A DNA stretch of 64,000 nucleotides from NCBI RefSeq assembly GCF_023238205.1, contig NZ_CP096659.1:558001-622000 (forward strand). Direction: 5' to 3'. The notes under the pieces are model-generated. The model was not told the origin of the DNA and did no database searches. It saw nothing but the letters and a program-made list of their open reading frames with translations. Below are positions 32,791 to 41,108 of the stretch, piece after piece. Made by a program: the position numbers and the translations under genes. This DNA comes from Halorussus limi. GTDB lineage: Archaea; Halobacteriota; Halobacteria; Halobacteriales; Haladaptataceae. Position 1 is the stretch's first letter, and every line of letters begins with the position of its first letter.

Positions 32791-35484
32791 ATGCAACTCC
32801 ACGCCAGGGACGTGCGCCGGGACGTGCGAGAACTCGGCGCGCTCCTCGGAGACGTACTCGAAGCCCAGACCTCCGCGGAGGCGTTCGAGGTGGTCGAATC
32901 CGTCCGAACCGAGGCCATCGACTATCGGCGGGGCGACGCCGACACGCGAGACGACCTGCGCGCCGACCTCGCCGACCTGCCCCCAGAGCGCGCCGGCGTC
33001 GTGGCCCGCGCGTTCGCGACCTACTTCGAACTCATCAACCTCGCCGAGGAGCGCGAACGCGTCCGGGCCGTCCGCGAGGGGTCCCAAGACGGCCCGCTCG
33101 CCGACAGCGTGGCCGAGGCCGCCGAGCGGTTGGCCGCCGAGGACGCCGACGCCGAGGAGGTCCAGCGGGTTCTGGACGACGTGCTGGTCGAACCGACGTT
33201 CACCGCCCACCCGACCGAGGCCCGCCGGAAGACGGTGAAGGCGAAACTCCGGGCGGTCGCCGAGGACATCGAGACGCTGGACGAGCGCAGACTGACCGAC
33301 CGCGAGCAGGAGGCCGTCGAGCGCGACCTCGAAGCCGAAGTGACCAGCCTCTGGCAGACCCCGCAGGTCCGCGAGCGCAGGCCCGAAGTCACCGACGAGG
33401 CGCTCAACGTCCAGTGGTACCTCGAGAACACGCTGTTCGACGTGGTCGGCGAGGCCTACGACGAACTGGAGCGCGCGCTCGGCGAGGAGTTCGACGGTCT
33501 CGACGTGCCGAAACTCTTCGAGTTCCGGTCGTGGGCCGGGAGCGACCGGGACGGCAACCCCTACGTCACGCCCGACGTGACCGCCGAGACGCTCGAACGC
33601 CAGCGCGAGGTCGTGGTCTCGCGCTACCGCGAGGAGTGCAAGCGCCTCTCGGGCGTTCTGAGCCAAGACGACCGGAGCGTCGCGGTCGGCGACGACCTGC
33701 GCGAGCGCCTCGAAGCCGACCTCGAGCGCCTGCCCGGCGTCGCCGAGGAGGCCCGAGAGCGCTACCCCGACGAACCCTACCGCCAGAAGCTGAAGCTGAT
33801 GCGCGAGCGCCTCGACCGAGTCGGCGACGTGCGGCCCGGCGGCTACGACGACGCCGACGAACTGCTGGCCGACGTGGACGCCATCGCAGCGAGCCTGCGC
33901 GCCAACGGCGCGGAGGTCATCGCCGAGGACAAGGTCGACCCGTTCCGGCGGCGGGTCGCCACCTTCGGCCTCTCGCTGGCGAGTCTCGACCTGCGCGACC
34001 ACCAGCAGAACCACACCGCGGCGGTCGCGGAGGCGCTGGCCCGTGAGGGTATCGACTACGAGGAGATGGACGAGGACGAACGCGTGGAGACGCTGACCGA
34101 GGCCATCCTTCAGGACGACCCCGTCGTGGACCTCGAAGCGACCGACGACCTCTCGGACACCACCGAGCGCGTCCTCACGCTCTTCGACCGGACCGCCGAC
34201 TGGCAGGACGAGTACGGCGTCGAGGCCATCGACACCTACTGCATCAGCATGACCGACGAACCGAGCCACGTCCTCGAAGTCCTCTTCCTCGCCGACCAGG
34301 CCGGAATCGTGGACCTGCCGGGCTACTCGGGCCTCGACGTGGTTCCCCTGCTCGAAACCGAGTCGGCGCTCTCGGGCGCTCGGCGCATCATGGGCACGCT
34401 GTTCGAGAACGAGGCCTACTCGGCCGCCGTGGAGGCACGCGACGGAACCCAGGAAATCATGCTCGGTTACTCCGACTCCAACAAGGAGAACGGCTTCCTC
34501 GCGGCCAACTGGAGCCTCTACCGCAACCAGAAGCGCCTCGCGGAAATCTGCGACGACTACGACGTGCGACTCCGCCTGTTCCACGGCCGGGGCGGGTCCA
34601 TCTCGCGGGGCGGCGGTCCGATGAACGACGCCCTGCTCGCGCTTCCCAACGAGACGGTGACGGGCGAGGTCAAGTTCACCGAGCAGGGCGAGGCCATCGC
34701 CGAGAAGTACGCCAACCCCAAAATCGCCGAGCGAAACCTCGAACAGATGCTCAACGCCCAGATTCGGGCGCGCCACGAGGCCGTCCGGGAACCGGTCGAG
34801 GACGTGCCCGACGAGTGGGCCGAGGCGATGGAGACCGCCGCCGACGCCGCCCGCGAGGCGTACCGGGACCTGCTCGAGACCGAGGGGTTCGTCTCCTACT
34901 TCGAGGACGCGACCCCCATCGAGGTCATCGAGGAACTCAACCTCGGGTCGCGCCCCGCCTCGCGGTCGGGCGAGCGCACGGTCGAGGACCTGCGGGCGAT
35001 TCCGTGGGTGTTCTCGTGGACGCAGGCCCGGTGTATCCTGCCGGGGTGGTACTCGCTGGCGTCCGGGTTGGACGCCTACCTCGACGCGGGCGGCGACCCC
35101 GAGACCCTCCGCGAGATGTACGCCGAGTGGCCGTTCTTCCGGACGATGGTGGACAACGCCGCGCTGGCGCTGGCCCGGACCGACCTCGACATCGCGGCCG
35201 AGTACGCCCAACTCGCGCCCGCCGACCGCCGCGAGCAGTTCTTCCCGCGCATCGAATCCGAGTACGAGCGCGCGGTCGAACTCGTGACCCGAATCGCCGA
35301 CCGCGACGGCCTGCTGACCCGCGAGTGGTTAGAGGAGAGTCTTGAGCGACGGAACCCCTACGTGGACCCGCTGAACCTGCTCCAGACGAAACTGCTCGCC
35401 CAGTCGCACCTGACCCCCGAGGAAGAGCGCACGCTCCGACTGACGGTCAAGGGCATCGCTGCGGGGATGAAGAACACGGGATAG
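32791..35484 (+). CDS. ppc: Phosphoenolpyruvate carboxylase
   Basis: An 897-residue bacterial-type PEP carboxylase, forming oxaloacetate from PEP and bicarbonate. Landmarks: catalytic His in FTAHPTEARRKT (His140), GYSDSNKENG near 559-568, and the phosphate-binding loop FHGRGGSISRGGGP at 597-610. The length is typical of the full-size enzyme and the C-terminal end IAAGMKNTG is canonical. In a haloarchaeon it serves anaplerosis. The first 80 residues are acidic and less conserved, as often in halophilic enzymes. It is a single gene with 236 nt of upstream intergenic DNA and no clear neighbour in the pathway. Confidence 0.96.
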   Translation: MQLHARDVRRDVRELGALLGDVLEAQTSAEAFEVVESVRTEAIDYRRGDADTRDDLRADLADLPPERAGVVARAFATYFELINLAEERERVRAVREGSQDGPLADSVAEAAERLAAEDADAEEVQRVLDDVLVEPTFTAHPTEARRKTVKAKLRAVAEDIETLDERRLTDREQEAVERDLEAEVTSLWQTPQVRERRPEVTDEALNVQWYLENTLFDVVGEAYDELERALGEEFDGLDVPKLFEFRSWAGSDRDGNPYVTPDVTAETLERQREVVVSRYREECKRLSGVLSQDDRSVAVGDDLRERLEADLERLPGVAEEARERYPDEPYRQKLKLMRERLDRVGDVRPGGYDDADELLADVDAIAASLRANGAEVIAEDKVDPFRRRVATFGLSLASLDLRDHQQNHTAAVAEALAREGIDYEEMDEDERVETLTEAILQDDPVVDLEATDDLSDTTERVLTLFDRTADWQDEYGVEAIDTYCISMTDEPSHVLEVLFLADQAGIVDLPGYSGLDVVPLLETESALSGARRIMGTLFENEAYSAAVEARDGTQEIMLGYSDSNKENGFLAANWSLYRNQKRLAEICDDYDVRLRLFHGRGGSISRGGGPMNDALLALPNETVTGEVKFTEQGEAIAEKYANPKIAERNLEQMLNAQIRARHEAVREPVEDVPDEWAEAMETAADAAREAYRDLLETEGFVSYFEDATPIEVIEELNLGSRPASRSGERTVEDLRAIPWVFSWTQARCILPGWYSLASGLDAYLDAGGDPETLREMYAEWPFFRTMVDNAALALARTDLDIAAEYAQLAPADRREQFFPRIESEYERAVELVTRIADRDGLLTREWLEESLERRNPYVDPLNLLQTKLLAQSHLTPEEERTLRLTVKGIAAGMKNTG

Positions 35485-35602
35485 CGGTCTCGGACTCCGA
35501 CCGCGGCCGCCGGGCGACGAGTTCGACTCGAACAGAAGTCGAGTCGAGCGGCGGCAACAACCGTTACGGATGTCGGTGACTTTCTCCCAAGGGGATGGGG
35601 AA

Positions 35603-36235
35603 ATGACTGACGAGAAAGAACTCGACCTCGACAGACGCAGTTTTCTGAAGAAGAGCGCGGTCGGCGCGTTCGGCATCGGCCACCTGACGGCCGGCGACGT
35701 GGCCGGCCGAGCGACGGCCCGAGACGGCGGCGGTCTAGGCCAAGGTGACGGCCAAGACGGCGGCGAGGGCGAAGACCGACCGCTCTACGGCCGACGCATG
35801 GTATTCCCGTACCCGGAGCGACTCGGCGGGAATATACGCCAGAAGATAATCATCATGACCGACCGAAAAGACACGCGCCCCGACCAGTTGAAGGGCGTCG
35901 ACCAGAGCGATATCGACGAGTGCAATTTCGCCGAGAACTGGCCGCCCGAGAACATCAACGTCTGGGAGGGAATCATCGTCGACTGGCGGAACGCCGGTCG
36001 GATGGTCGGTTTCTACGGTCAGAACCCGACCGTGCGGGCGACCCAACTGGTCGAGCGCAACACCATCTTCGTCGAGGGGCAACCGACGGAGGTACCGCTG
36101 GGGACGCCGTACATAGTCTCGCGGGTCCACCAGTGTCCCGACGACCTCTTGGGCGTCGAGGCCGTCAAGGTCCCCGGAATCGAGGTCAAGACCGGACCCG
36201 GCGTGAGCACCGGCGAGAGCACGGAGAGCAACTGA
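35603..36235 (+). CDS. Tat-exported protein of unknown function
   Basis: A 210-residue protein. The N-terminus MTDEKELDLDRRSFLKKSAV carries the classic RRSFLKK Tat motif. A hydrophobic stretch and a Gly/Asp-rich segment follow. The globular part (residues 55-200) has alternating strands (QKIIIMTDRKDTRPDQLKGV, then NVWEGIIVDWRNAGRMVGFY) without known catalytic signatures. A 33-nt upstream extension (GTG/ATG region) is possible but would bury the Tat motif. It does not carry a lipobox. Function unknown; exported folded protein is the only safe statement. Confidence 0.7.
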   Translation: MTDEKELDLDRRSFLKKSAVGAFGIGHLTAGDVAGRATARDGGGLGQGDGQDGGEGEDRPLYGRRMVFPYPERLGGNIRQKIIIMTDRKDTRPDQLKGVDQSDIDECNFAENWPPENINVWEGIIVDWRNAGRMVGFYGQNPTVRATQLVERNTIFVEGQPTEVPLGTPYIVSRVHQCPDDLLGVEAVKVPGIEVKTGPGVSTGESTESN

Positions 36236-36347
36236 TTCCGGCGACCGACGGGCGGTCCGAGGGTCGATTCTGACCGCGATAACGATTCTCAATCGGGGGT
36301 TGGCCCGACCGAAATTCACGATACGCCGAGCGAACGACCGCCCGAAC

Positions 36348-36806
36348 TCACTCCAGTTCCGCCCCGGATTCTATCTCGTTGTGGACCACGTAGAACCCGA
36401 ACAGGAGGACCGCGAGTAGCAGGACGTAGACGCCCGCGATGGTGATGGCCTCGGTGGGGTTGTAGTCGTCGGGTTTGAATATAATCACCTGCCGGACGAC
36501 GGCGATGAGGCCGGCGTGTATCACCGCGATGACGACGCTGTCGGTCTCGACGTACGCCACCACGGTCTTGTAGAGTTCCACGACGACGAACAGGTAGAGG
36601 ACGACGTCGATGGCCGACCTGATGAGCGAGACCACGTCGGTCGGGTCGGTCGCACCGAACGTCGTCACCGACGCGACGATGGTGATGGCGAGATTGACCA
36701 CGCCGAGCAGGAGCAGGACGACAAGGAACCCAGCGATGACGGTTTGGAGGAGCGTGACCGACCCCTCCAGCCAACTCGTGATGCGAGTAGCATCTATCCG
36801 GTCCAT
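36348..36806 (-). CDS. PsiE-like membrane protein
   Basis: A 152-residue protein with four transmembrane helices (about residues 17-45, 65-82, 95-115 and 122-142) and the PsiE core signature around VVVELYKTVVAYVETDSVVI and ARVxxR-like basic loop KPDDYNP. PsiE is a phosphate-starvation-inducible membrane protein in Enterobacteria; the family is common in haloarchaea but its role is not known. A regulatory link to phosphate is only an inference from the name. It is alone, with a long intergenic stretch upstream. Confidence 0.82.
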   Translation of the reverse strand: MDRIDATRITSWLEGSVTLLQTVIAGFLVVLLLLGVVNLAITIVASVTTFGATDPTDVVSLIRSAIDVVLYLFVVVELYKTVVAYVETDSVVIAVIHAGLIAVVRQVIIFKPDDYNPTEAITIAGVYVLLLAVLLFGFYVVHNEIESGAELE

Positions 36807-37265
36807 CAGTGTCCGTATCTCGGCGGCCCGGCGGAAGTGCGTTCTGCCCCCGAAGCACGGCCGCTCGCTCCGCCGACCGCCGTCGGTGTCGAACCTTCGG
36901 GCGAGTCAGGCCAGTCCGGAATCGCGATTCTTGGCATTCTAGAGGAAGGGTTAAGGATTCTACGTATTGTCTAGAAATGGCTCTGCGTTTAGATAATCGG
37001 TATAAATGTTTTCAAGACGCAAAGAGCGGCGTCGCCGACGCTGAGATTCAAGTACGAAGGCGGGACCAATCCCGCCCGGACGCTTCGCGCGGTCGTCCGG
37101 AGTCGGGCCGGGGACCGCCAGTCCGACTAACCCGAGAGGGCCGAGCGAATACGACGCCAGAACGAGGGGTTCCTGCGGCCGAATCCGACGGGCGCACGCC
37201 GACAGCGGTAGCCGCGGCGTCGCGCGGAGTCAAGTCGGCGGTCTGTGGCCGCTCGACCCGTCCAG
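36807..37265. other. 459-nt intergenic region with AT-rich core
   Basis: No convincing ORF. The centre (36930-37020) is AT-rich for this genome and holds a strong TATA-like TATAAAT at 37001-37007, followed by a chain of short hairpins (see the candidate RNA feature). Two TCTAGA sites at 36939-36944 and 36970-36975 flank a short A/T-rich piece. Inverted-repeat ends of an insertion sequence were not found. Confidence 0.5.
37020..37125 (+). ncRNA. Candidate structured small RNA
   Basis: Prediction by eye. The TATA-like TATAAAT at 37001-37007 predicts a start near 37028-37032. Downstream are three adjacent stems: GCGTC/GACGC at 37029-37041, GGCGGGA/TCCCGCC with a 4-nt loop at 37059-37076, and CCGGACG/CGTCCGG at 37076-37100. 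A fourth, GTCGG/CCGAC, can form around 37103-37128. Chance stems are common in GC-rich DNA, so the promoter-like element and the run of stems together are the evidence. No known RNA family is recognised, and the 3' end is not defined. Confidence 0.3.
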
Positions 37266-37583
37266 TCAGGACGGGAGCGGGCAGAGACTGGCGGTCAGCA
37301 CCGCCCGCTCGTCGGTCTCGTTGCGCGCGCCGTGGACCGTCCCACGCTCGTGGAGGACCACGCCGGGGGCTTCGACGGCTTCCTCGTCGTCACCCTGAAC
37401 GACGGTCACCGTGCCTTCGAGGACGTGGAAGACGTTGGTCGCGTCGGGGTGGTCGTGAGGCGATAGCTCCGCGCCGGGGCCGAGCGCGAACGCCTTCACC
37501 AGCACGTCGTCGGTCACGGCCAACTCCGCGTCGACGACTTGCCCCTCGTCCGGGTCGAGGTCGGAATAGCGGTCGAGTCCCAT
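37266..37583 (-). CDS. Cupin-domain protein
   Basis: A 105-residue single-domain cupin. Metal-binding motif 1 is GAELSPHDHPDATNVFHVLEG (histidines in H-x-H form plus a downstream residue), and motif 2 with PGVVLHERGTVHGARNET carries the last His. The small size matches monofunctional cupins of unknown substrate. The ATG at 37583 has a minus-strand TATA-like CTTTTAAG 25-32 nt upstream (37608-37615), consistent with a leaderless gene. Enzymatic versus binding role cannot be decided. Confidence 0.83.
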   Translation of the reverse strand: MGLDRYSDLDPDEGQVVDAELAVTDDVLVKAFALGPGAELSPHDHPDATNVFHVLEGTVTVVQGDDEEAVEAPGVVLHERGTVHGARNETDERAVLTASLCPLPS

Positions 37584-38158
37584 GCCACGGAGGACGGCGG
37601 GACGGGTCTTAAAAGTCGGTCCGGACTGTCCGTCGGAACGGTCGGAAAAGCGGGGCGGGCGGCCGAGTCCGGTGGCGCAGTCGTGCTGGATGTGGCCGAA
37701 TGCCGGTGTGACCGGGTGGAGGGCGAAACCGGAAGGGTGCGGCGGTCGATGGGTGCGGACGTGTGCCTCTGAGCGTCGCGAACGACGAGCAGGCGGCGGA
37801 ACGGTCGGCTGTCGCGCTGGCGGAAACCGGGCCGCTGGACGGGGCGGCCCGGCCGGGTGTGTTCGTCGCCGCTCGTCGTGCCGGGATGTGCGGTTGCGGT
37901 CGTCAACGCACTGTCGGGAGCGGGACGACAGTACGCCGGTCGCAATGACCGCATCGATTCCTACGGGTCGGTCCCACTTCAACCGGGAGGACCGTCCACG
38001 TGGTTCAGGCCCGTTCACCGCCGTAGTGAACGGTTTTGAACAGTTCAACGCCAGCGCAGGGCACTCGAACGACGGTCAGAACGGCGATGTGACTCGCGGG
38101 TCGAGGAGAGTGAGACCGGGCCCGCCGAGAAAGTGGCGACGCCGTCGGAGCGGCGCGA
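37584..38158. other. 575-nt non-coding stretch with symmetric GTTCA array
   Basis: Contains the cupin promoter at its left end and an ordered array of GTTCA/TGAAC half-sites at 38003-38047. Short open frames here (for example 37763-37948) have low-complexity Arg/Gly/Ala composition and no similarity to known proteins, so I call no gene. The possibility of a decayed gene is open. Confidence 0.5.
38003..38048. promoter_or_regulatory. Symmetric operator-like array of GTTCA half-sites
   Basis: GTTCA occurs at 38003 and 38013, TGAAC at 38027 and 38037, and GTTCA again at 38043. The first four are arranged GTTCA-N5-GTTCA-N9-TGAAC-N5-TGAAC, symmetric about position 38022, with 10-bp phasing on each arm. 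The inner pair sits in a perfect 8-bp stem, CCGTTCAC/GTGAACGG (38011-38018 and 38026-38033). The outer TGAAC also forms the 13-nt palindrome TTGAACAGTTCAA at 38036-38048. That is a pattern expected for a regulator binding as two cooperative dimers on one face of the helix. The nearest starts are the cupin (430 nt away) and the small membrane protein end. Confidence 0.45.
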
Positions 38159-38377
38159 CTACGTGCGATGCTCGCCGACGAATCCGGTCGAGAACGCGAT
38201 CCACGCCAGCACGCTCACGAACAGGATGGGCGGGAGGATGGCGAATCCCCAGAGCGGGTCGACGCCCCACGCGAGCAGCAGGACGACGTCGAGCAGTCCG
38301 AGCGTCAGGAACGGCAGGACGGCCAGCGCCGCCCGTTTGCGGTCCATCGACCCGGACGACGGGAAGCGGTTCTCCAT
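38159..38377 (-). CDS. Small two-helix membrane protein
   Basis: A 72-residue protein with two transmembrane helices (ALAVLPFLTLGLLDVVLLLA, about 16-35, and PLWGFAILPPILFVSVLAWI, about 40-59) and a polar N-terminus starting MENRFPSSGSMDRKR. The ATG at 38377 gives a short soluble head before the first helix. It is divergent from the following metallo-hydrolase gene with about 136 nt between starts. Such small membrane proteins are frequent in haloarchaea; no function known. Confidence 0.65.
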   Translation of the reverse strand: MENRFPSSGSMDRKRAALAVLPFLTLGLLDVVLLLAWGVDPLWGFAILPPILFVSVLAWIAFSTGFVGEHRT

Positions 38378-38513
38378 GTCGGAACGAGGAACCCGCACGG
38401 ACAAAAAGCGTCCGTTCGCCGACGCGGTCGAACCGCGGAGGCGAGACCGGAGTCGACCCGACGGAGAGTCCGGCGGGGACAATGCTTTGGGGTACGGTAT
38501 CGTACCGCTCGAT

Positions 38514-39209
38514 ATGGCGACTGCGACCCAACTCGAAGCCGAACCCGGCACCGAAGCGGGCGTCTGGTGGCTCGACCTCGGGGGCGTCAACGCTTACCTC
38601 GCCGACGACGACGGCGACCTCGTGCTGGTCGACGCCGGAACGCCGCGCGACGCCGCCGACATCCGCGACGGCATCCACGAGGCCGGCTATCGGGTCTCGG
38701 ACGTGGCCCGCGTCCTCGTGACCCACTACGACGTGGACCACGTCGGCGCGCTCTCGAAACTCGGCCTCGACGCGCCGGTGTACGTCGGCCGGGCCGACGC
38801 CGAGATACTGGCGGGCCAGCGCAAGCCGAGCGTGCGCAACCACAAGGGCCTGCTCCAGCGCGTGACGAACCCCCTCGTCTCGGTGCCGGACCTGTCGATT
38901 CGCCCGGTGGTGGAGGGCGACCGAATCGGAAGTTTCACCGCTTACCACACGCCGGGGCACTCGCCGGGCCACATGGTCTACGTCGCGGAGTCGCCGAGCG
39001 TGGCGTTTCTCGGCGATCTCGTGCGCGAGACCGACGGGAAGCTAGTAGCGTCGCCGTGGGCGATGAGTTACGACACCGACGAGGTCGCACAGAGCGTTCG
39101 GCGGTTGGCCCGCGACGTGCCCGACTTCGAGATGGCCGCGATGGGCCACGGGACGCCCATCATGCGCCGCGGGAGCGAGCGACTGCGGGAGTTGGCGGAC
39201 CGAACGTAG
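38514..39209 (+). CDS. Metallo-beta-lactamase-fold hydrolase
   Basis: A 231-residue MBL-fold enzyme. The metal motif reads THYDVDHVG (residues 70-78), so it is H-x-D-x-D-H and not the usual H-x-H-x-D-H; the second His is replaced by Asp. Other landmarks are intact: VDAGTP near 40, TPGHSPGHMVY near 146, FLGDLV near 166 and MGHGTPI near 212. The altered ligand set is known in some haloarchaeal MBL proteins and may change metal preference. The substrate is unknown; many relatives are glyoxalase II-like thioesterases. The gene is followed by the disrupted histidine kinase. Confidence 0.85.
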   Translation: MATATQLEAEPGTEAGVWWLDLGGVNAYLADDDGDLVLVDAGTPRDAADIRDGIHEAGYRVSDVARVLVTHYDVDHVGALSKLGLDAPVYVGRADAEILAGQRKPSVRNHKGLLQRVTNPLVSVPDLSIRPVVEGDRIGSFTAYHTPGHSPGHMVYVAESPSVAFLGDLVRETDGKLVASPWAMSYDTDEVAQSVRRLARDVPDFEMAAMGHGTPIMRRGSERLRELADRT

Positions 39210-39257
39210 GAGCGGACTCCGAATGCTATAACTCGCCACCCGACCTCCGGAAACGTG

Positions 39258-40383
39258 ATGGTGAACCGGCCCTACTTCCGCGGCGGACCGAACTGGGGGC
39301 GCGTGATATCGGCGCTCGGACTGCTGTACGTCGCCGTTTCGGTCGGCCGGTTCGCCGCGGTCGTGGGTGCCGGCGACTCACTTACTGAGGCGCTTCTCAA
39401 CTTCGTTCAGGTCGGCGGTCCGGGAATCGTCCTCCTCTACGGCGGGATTCGTCTCCCGGACACCGAACTCCGCCCGGAGGCGTATCCCCGCGTCGTCGCG
39501 TGGTGTCTCGGCGGGGCCGCGGTGTTGCTCGGGGTGGTGGGACTGCTCTTGCTCGACCCCGACGTGAACGTCAACCACCTGCTTTGGTCGACCGTCCTCG
39601 CCGCGGCCGTCGGCAATCTCGGCGGTCTCGCCATCGGAGCGAACGAGGCGAGAGCCATCTCTCGCGCCCGCGAGGCCGAGGACCACGAGCGCGAGCTACA
39701 GCGTCAGAACGACCGACTCGAATCGTTCGCCAGCATGCTCGCCCACGAACTCCGAAATCCGCTGAACGTCGCCCAGATATACCTCCCGCGGGCCGCGGCG
39801 GGCGGCGAGGACGCCGCTGCGGAGGTCGAGGCCGCCCACGACCGCATCGAAGAGATGATAAATATTATGCTCGTCACGGCTCGGAACACCGATTCGTGCG
39901 TCGAGCGTGAACGCGTCTCGCTCGGGGATATCGCCGCGGAGGCGTGGGCGGACTTACCCGCCCGACGGGCGAACCTCGTCGTTGAGACCGACCGGAGCGT
40001 CCGCGCGGACCCGGTTCACCTCCGACACCTGCTCGAAAACCTGTTCGGGAACGCGGTCGAACACGGCGACGAGAGCGTGACCGTTCGGGAACGCGGTCGA
40101 ACACGGCGACGAGAGCGTGACCGTTCGGGTCGGCGACCTCCCATCGGGTTTCTACGTCGAGGACGACGGGCCCGGCATTCCGGCCGACGAGCGCGGGACC
40201 GTCTTCGACGCCGGGTACACCACGGACGCGGACGGCATCGGTCTCGGTCTCACCTTCGTGGCGCGACTGGCCGAGACCTACGGCTGGGACTGCACGGTCA
40301 CGGAGAGCGAGAGCGGCGGTGCGCGCTTCGAGTTCGAGAACGTCGAGGCGGAGACCGCAGAACGGGAGTCGAACCGCGCATAG
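39258..40383 (+). pseudogene. Four-helix histidine kinase gene broken by a 40-bp tandem duplication
   Basis: The intact parts spell a haloarchaeal sensor kinase: four N-terminal membrane helices, then HisKA with phospho-acceptor His163 in SMLAHELRNPLN, then the N-box ENLFGNAVEHG. A 40-bp tandem duplication (40043-40082 and 40083-40122) shifts the frame by one after about residue 275. The G1 and G2 boxes (VEDDGPGIP, DGIGLGL) are therefore read only in another frame up to 40383, and the shifted frame runs to a stop at 40478. Deleting one copy gives 1086 nt, an exact 361-residue kinase. Start: ATG at 39258, between two GTG codons in the same frame. Either a pseudogene or a reversible off state. 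Confidence 0.9.
40043..40122. repeat. Perfect 40-bp tandem duplication inside the kinase gene
   Basis: Unit 1 at 40043-40082 and unit 2 at 40083-40122 are identical over 40 bp. The 7-mer GTTCGGG begins each unit and occurs a third time at 40123-40129, immediately after unit 2. This is the layout produced by replication slippage between short direct repeats in a single-copy ancestor. Forty is not a multiple of three, so one copy disrupts the reading frame and loss of one copy restores it. Confidence 0.95.
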
Positions 40384-40474
40384 CCGGATCGCTCGCCAGT
40401 CGGAGCCGAGAAGTTTGGTACGCCGAGCCACACGCCCCCGAAACTTACGTTCGCCGAACGAGTCCATCGACGCG

Positions 40475-41098
40475 ATGAGCGACAGAGACGCAGTCCGTCG
40501 CGCCTACGACGAGATGGCCGAAACCTACGCCGCCGAGCGGTCCCAAGGGGGTCGCGGAGTCGAGATACTCGCGGGATTTCTGGACACCCTCCCGGAGCGG
40601 CCTCGCGTCCTCGACGCCGGATGCGGGCAGGGAACGCCGGTGCTCCGGCGACTCGCCGACGCCGGCGACCCGGTCGGTCTCGACTTCTCGGGCGAGCAGT
40701 TGCGACTGGCGAGCGAGAACGTTCCCGACGCACCGCTCGTCCGAGGCGACATGACGAAACTCCCGTTTCGGGACGACGCGTTCGACGCCGCGACCGGTTT
40801 CCACTCGCTGATTCACGTACCGCTCGACGACCACGCGACGGTCGTCGAGGAGTTCGCGCGCGTCCTCCGGCCCGGCGGGCGCGTCCTCCTGACGGAAGGA
40901 GTCGAGGAGTGGTCCGGGGAGAATCCCGATTGGCTCGACAGCGGGGTCGAGATGCGGTGGGATATCGCCGGGGCCGAGGCGACGAAAGACCAGTTAGACC
41001 GCGCCGGGTTCGCCGTCGAAGACGAGTGGCTGGTGGTCGACGAACTGGCCGACGACGAGGTGCAGAAACCGTTTATCGAGGCGCGATTAGAAGACTGA
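40475..41098 (+). CDS. Class I SAM-dependent methyltransferase
   Basis: A 207-residue methyltransferase of the UbiE/Methyltransf_11 type. Motif I VLDAGCGQGTPVLRRLAD is at about residues 44-61, the acidic SAM-ribose loop VGLDFSGEQL near 66, motif II ATGFHSLIHVPLDDHATVVE near 104 and motif III GGRVLLTEG near 134. The start is the ATG at 40475. The substrate is unknown; the family includes quinone and small-molecule methylation. The gene follows the kinase remnant but has no visible operon partner and is convergent with the DUF7126-like gene. Confidence 0.86.
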   Translation: MSDRDAVRRAYDEMAETYAAERSQGGRGVEILAGFLDTLPERPRVLDAGCGQGTPVLRRLADAGDPVGLDFSGEQLRLASENVPDAPLVRGDMTKLPFRDDAFDAATGFHSLIHVPLDDHATVVEEFARVLRPGGRVLLTEGVEEWSGENPDWLDSGVEMRWDIAGAEATKDQLDRAGFAVEDEWLVVDELADDEVQKPFIEARLED

Positions 41099-41108
41099 GC
41101 AACCGCTC

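Noticed and set aside
32644-35211. Very long open frame antisense to PEP carboxylase
   Set aside because: High-GC DNA leaves antisense frames open; the composition is Val/Leu/Gly/Arg rich without family similarity, whereas the opposite strand encodes a complete PEP carboxylase.
36939-36975. Two TCTAGA sites as ends of an insertion element
   Set aside because: The spacing is only about 30 bp, no transposase lies between, and no target-site duplication is visible.
37763-37948. 61-codon open frame in the non-coding stretch
   Set aside because: Low-complexity Ala/Arg/Gly composition, no motif and no promoter of its own.
40117-40383. Apparent small gene encoding an ATPase-like C-terminal kinase fragment
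   Set aside because: It starts inside the second copy of the tandem duplication and is the frame-shifted remainder of the histidine kinase, not an independent gene.
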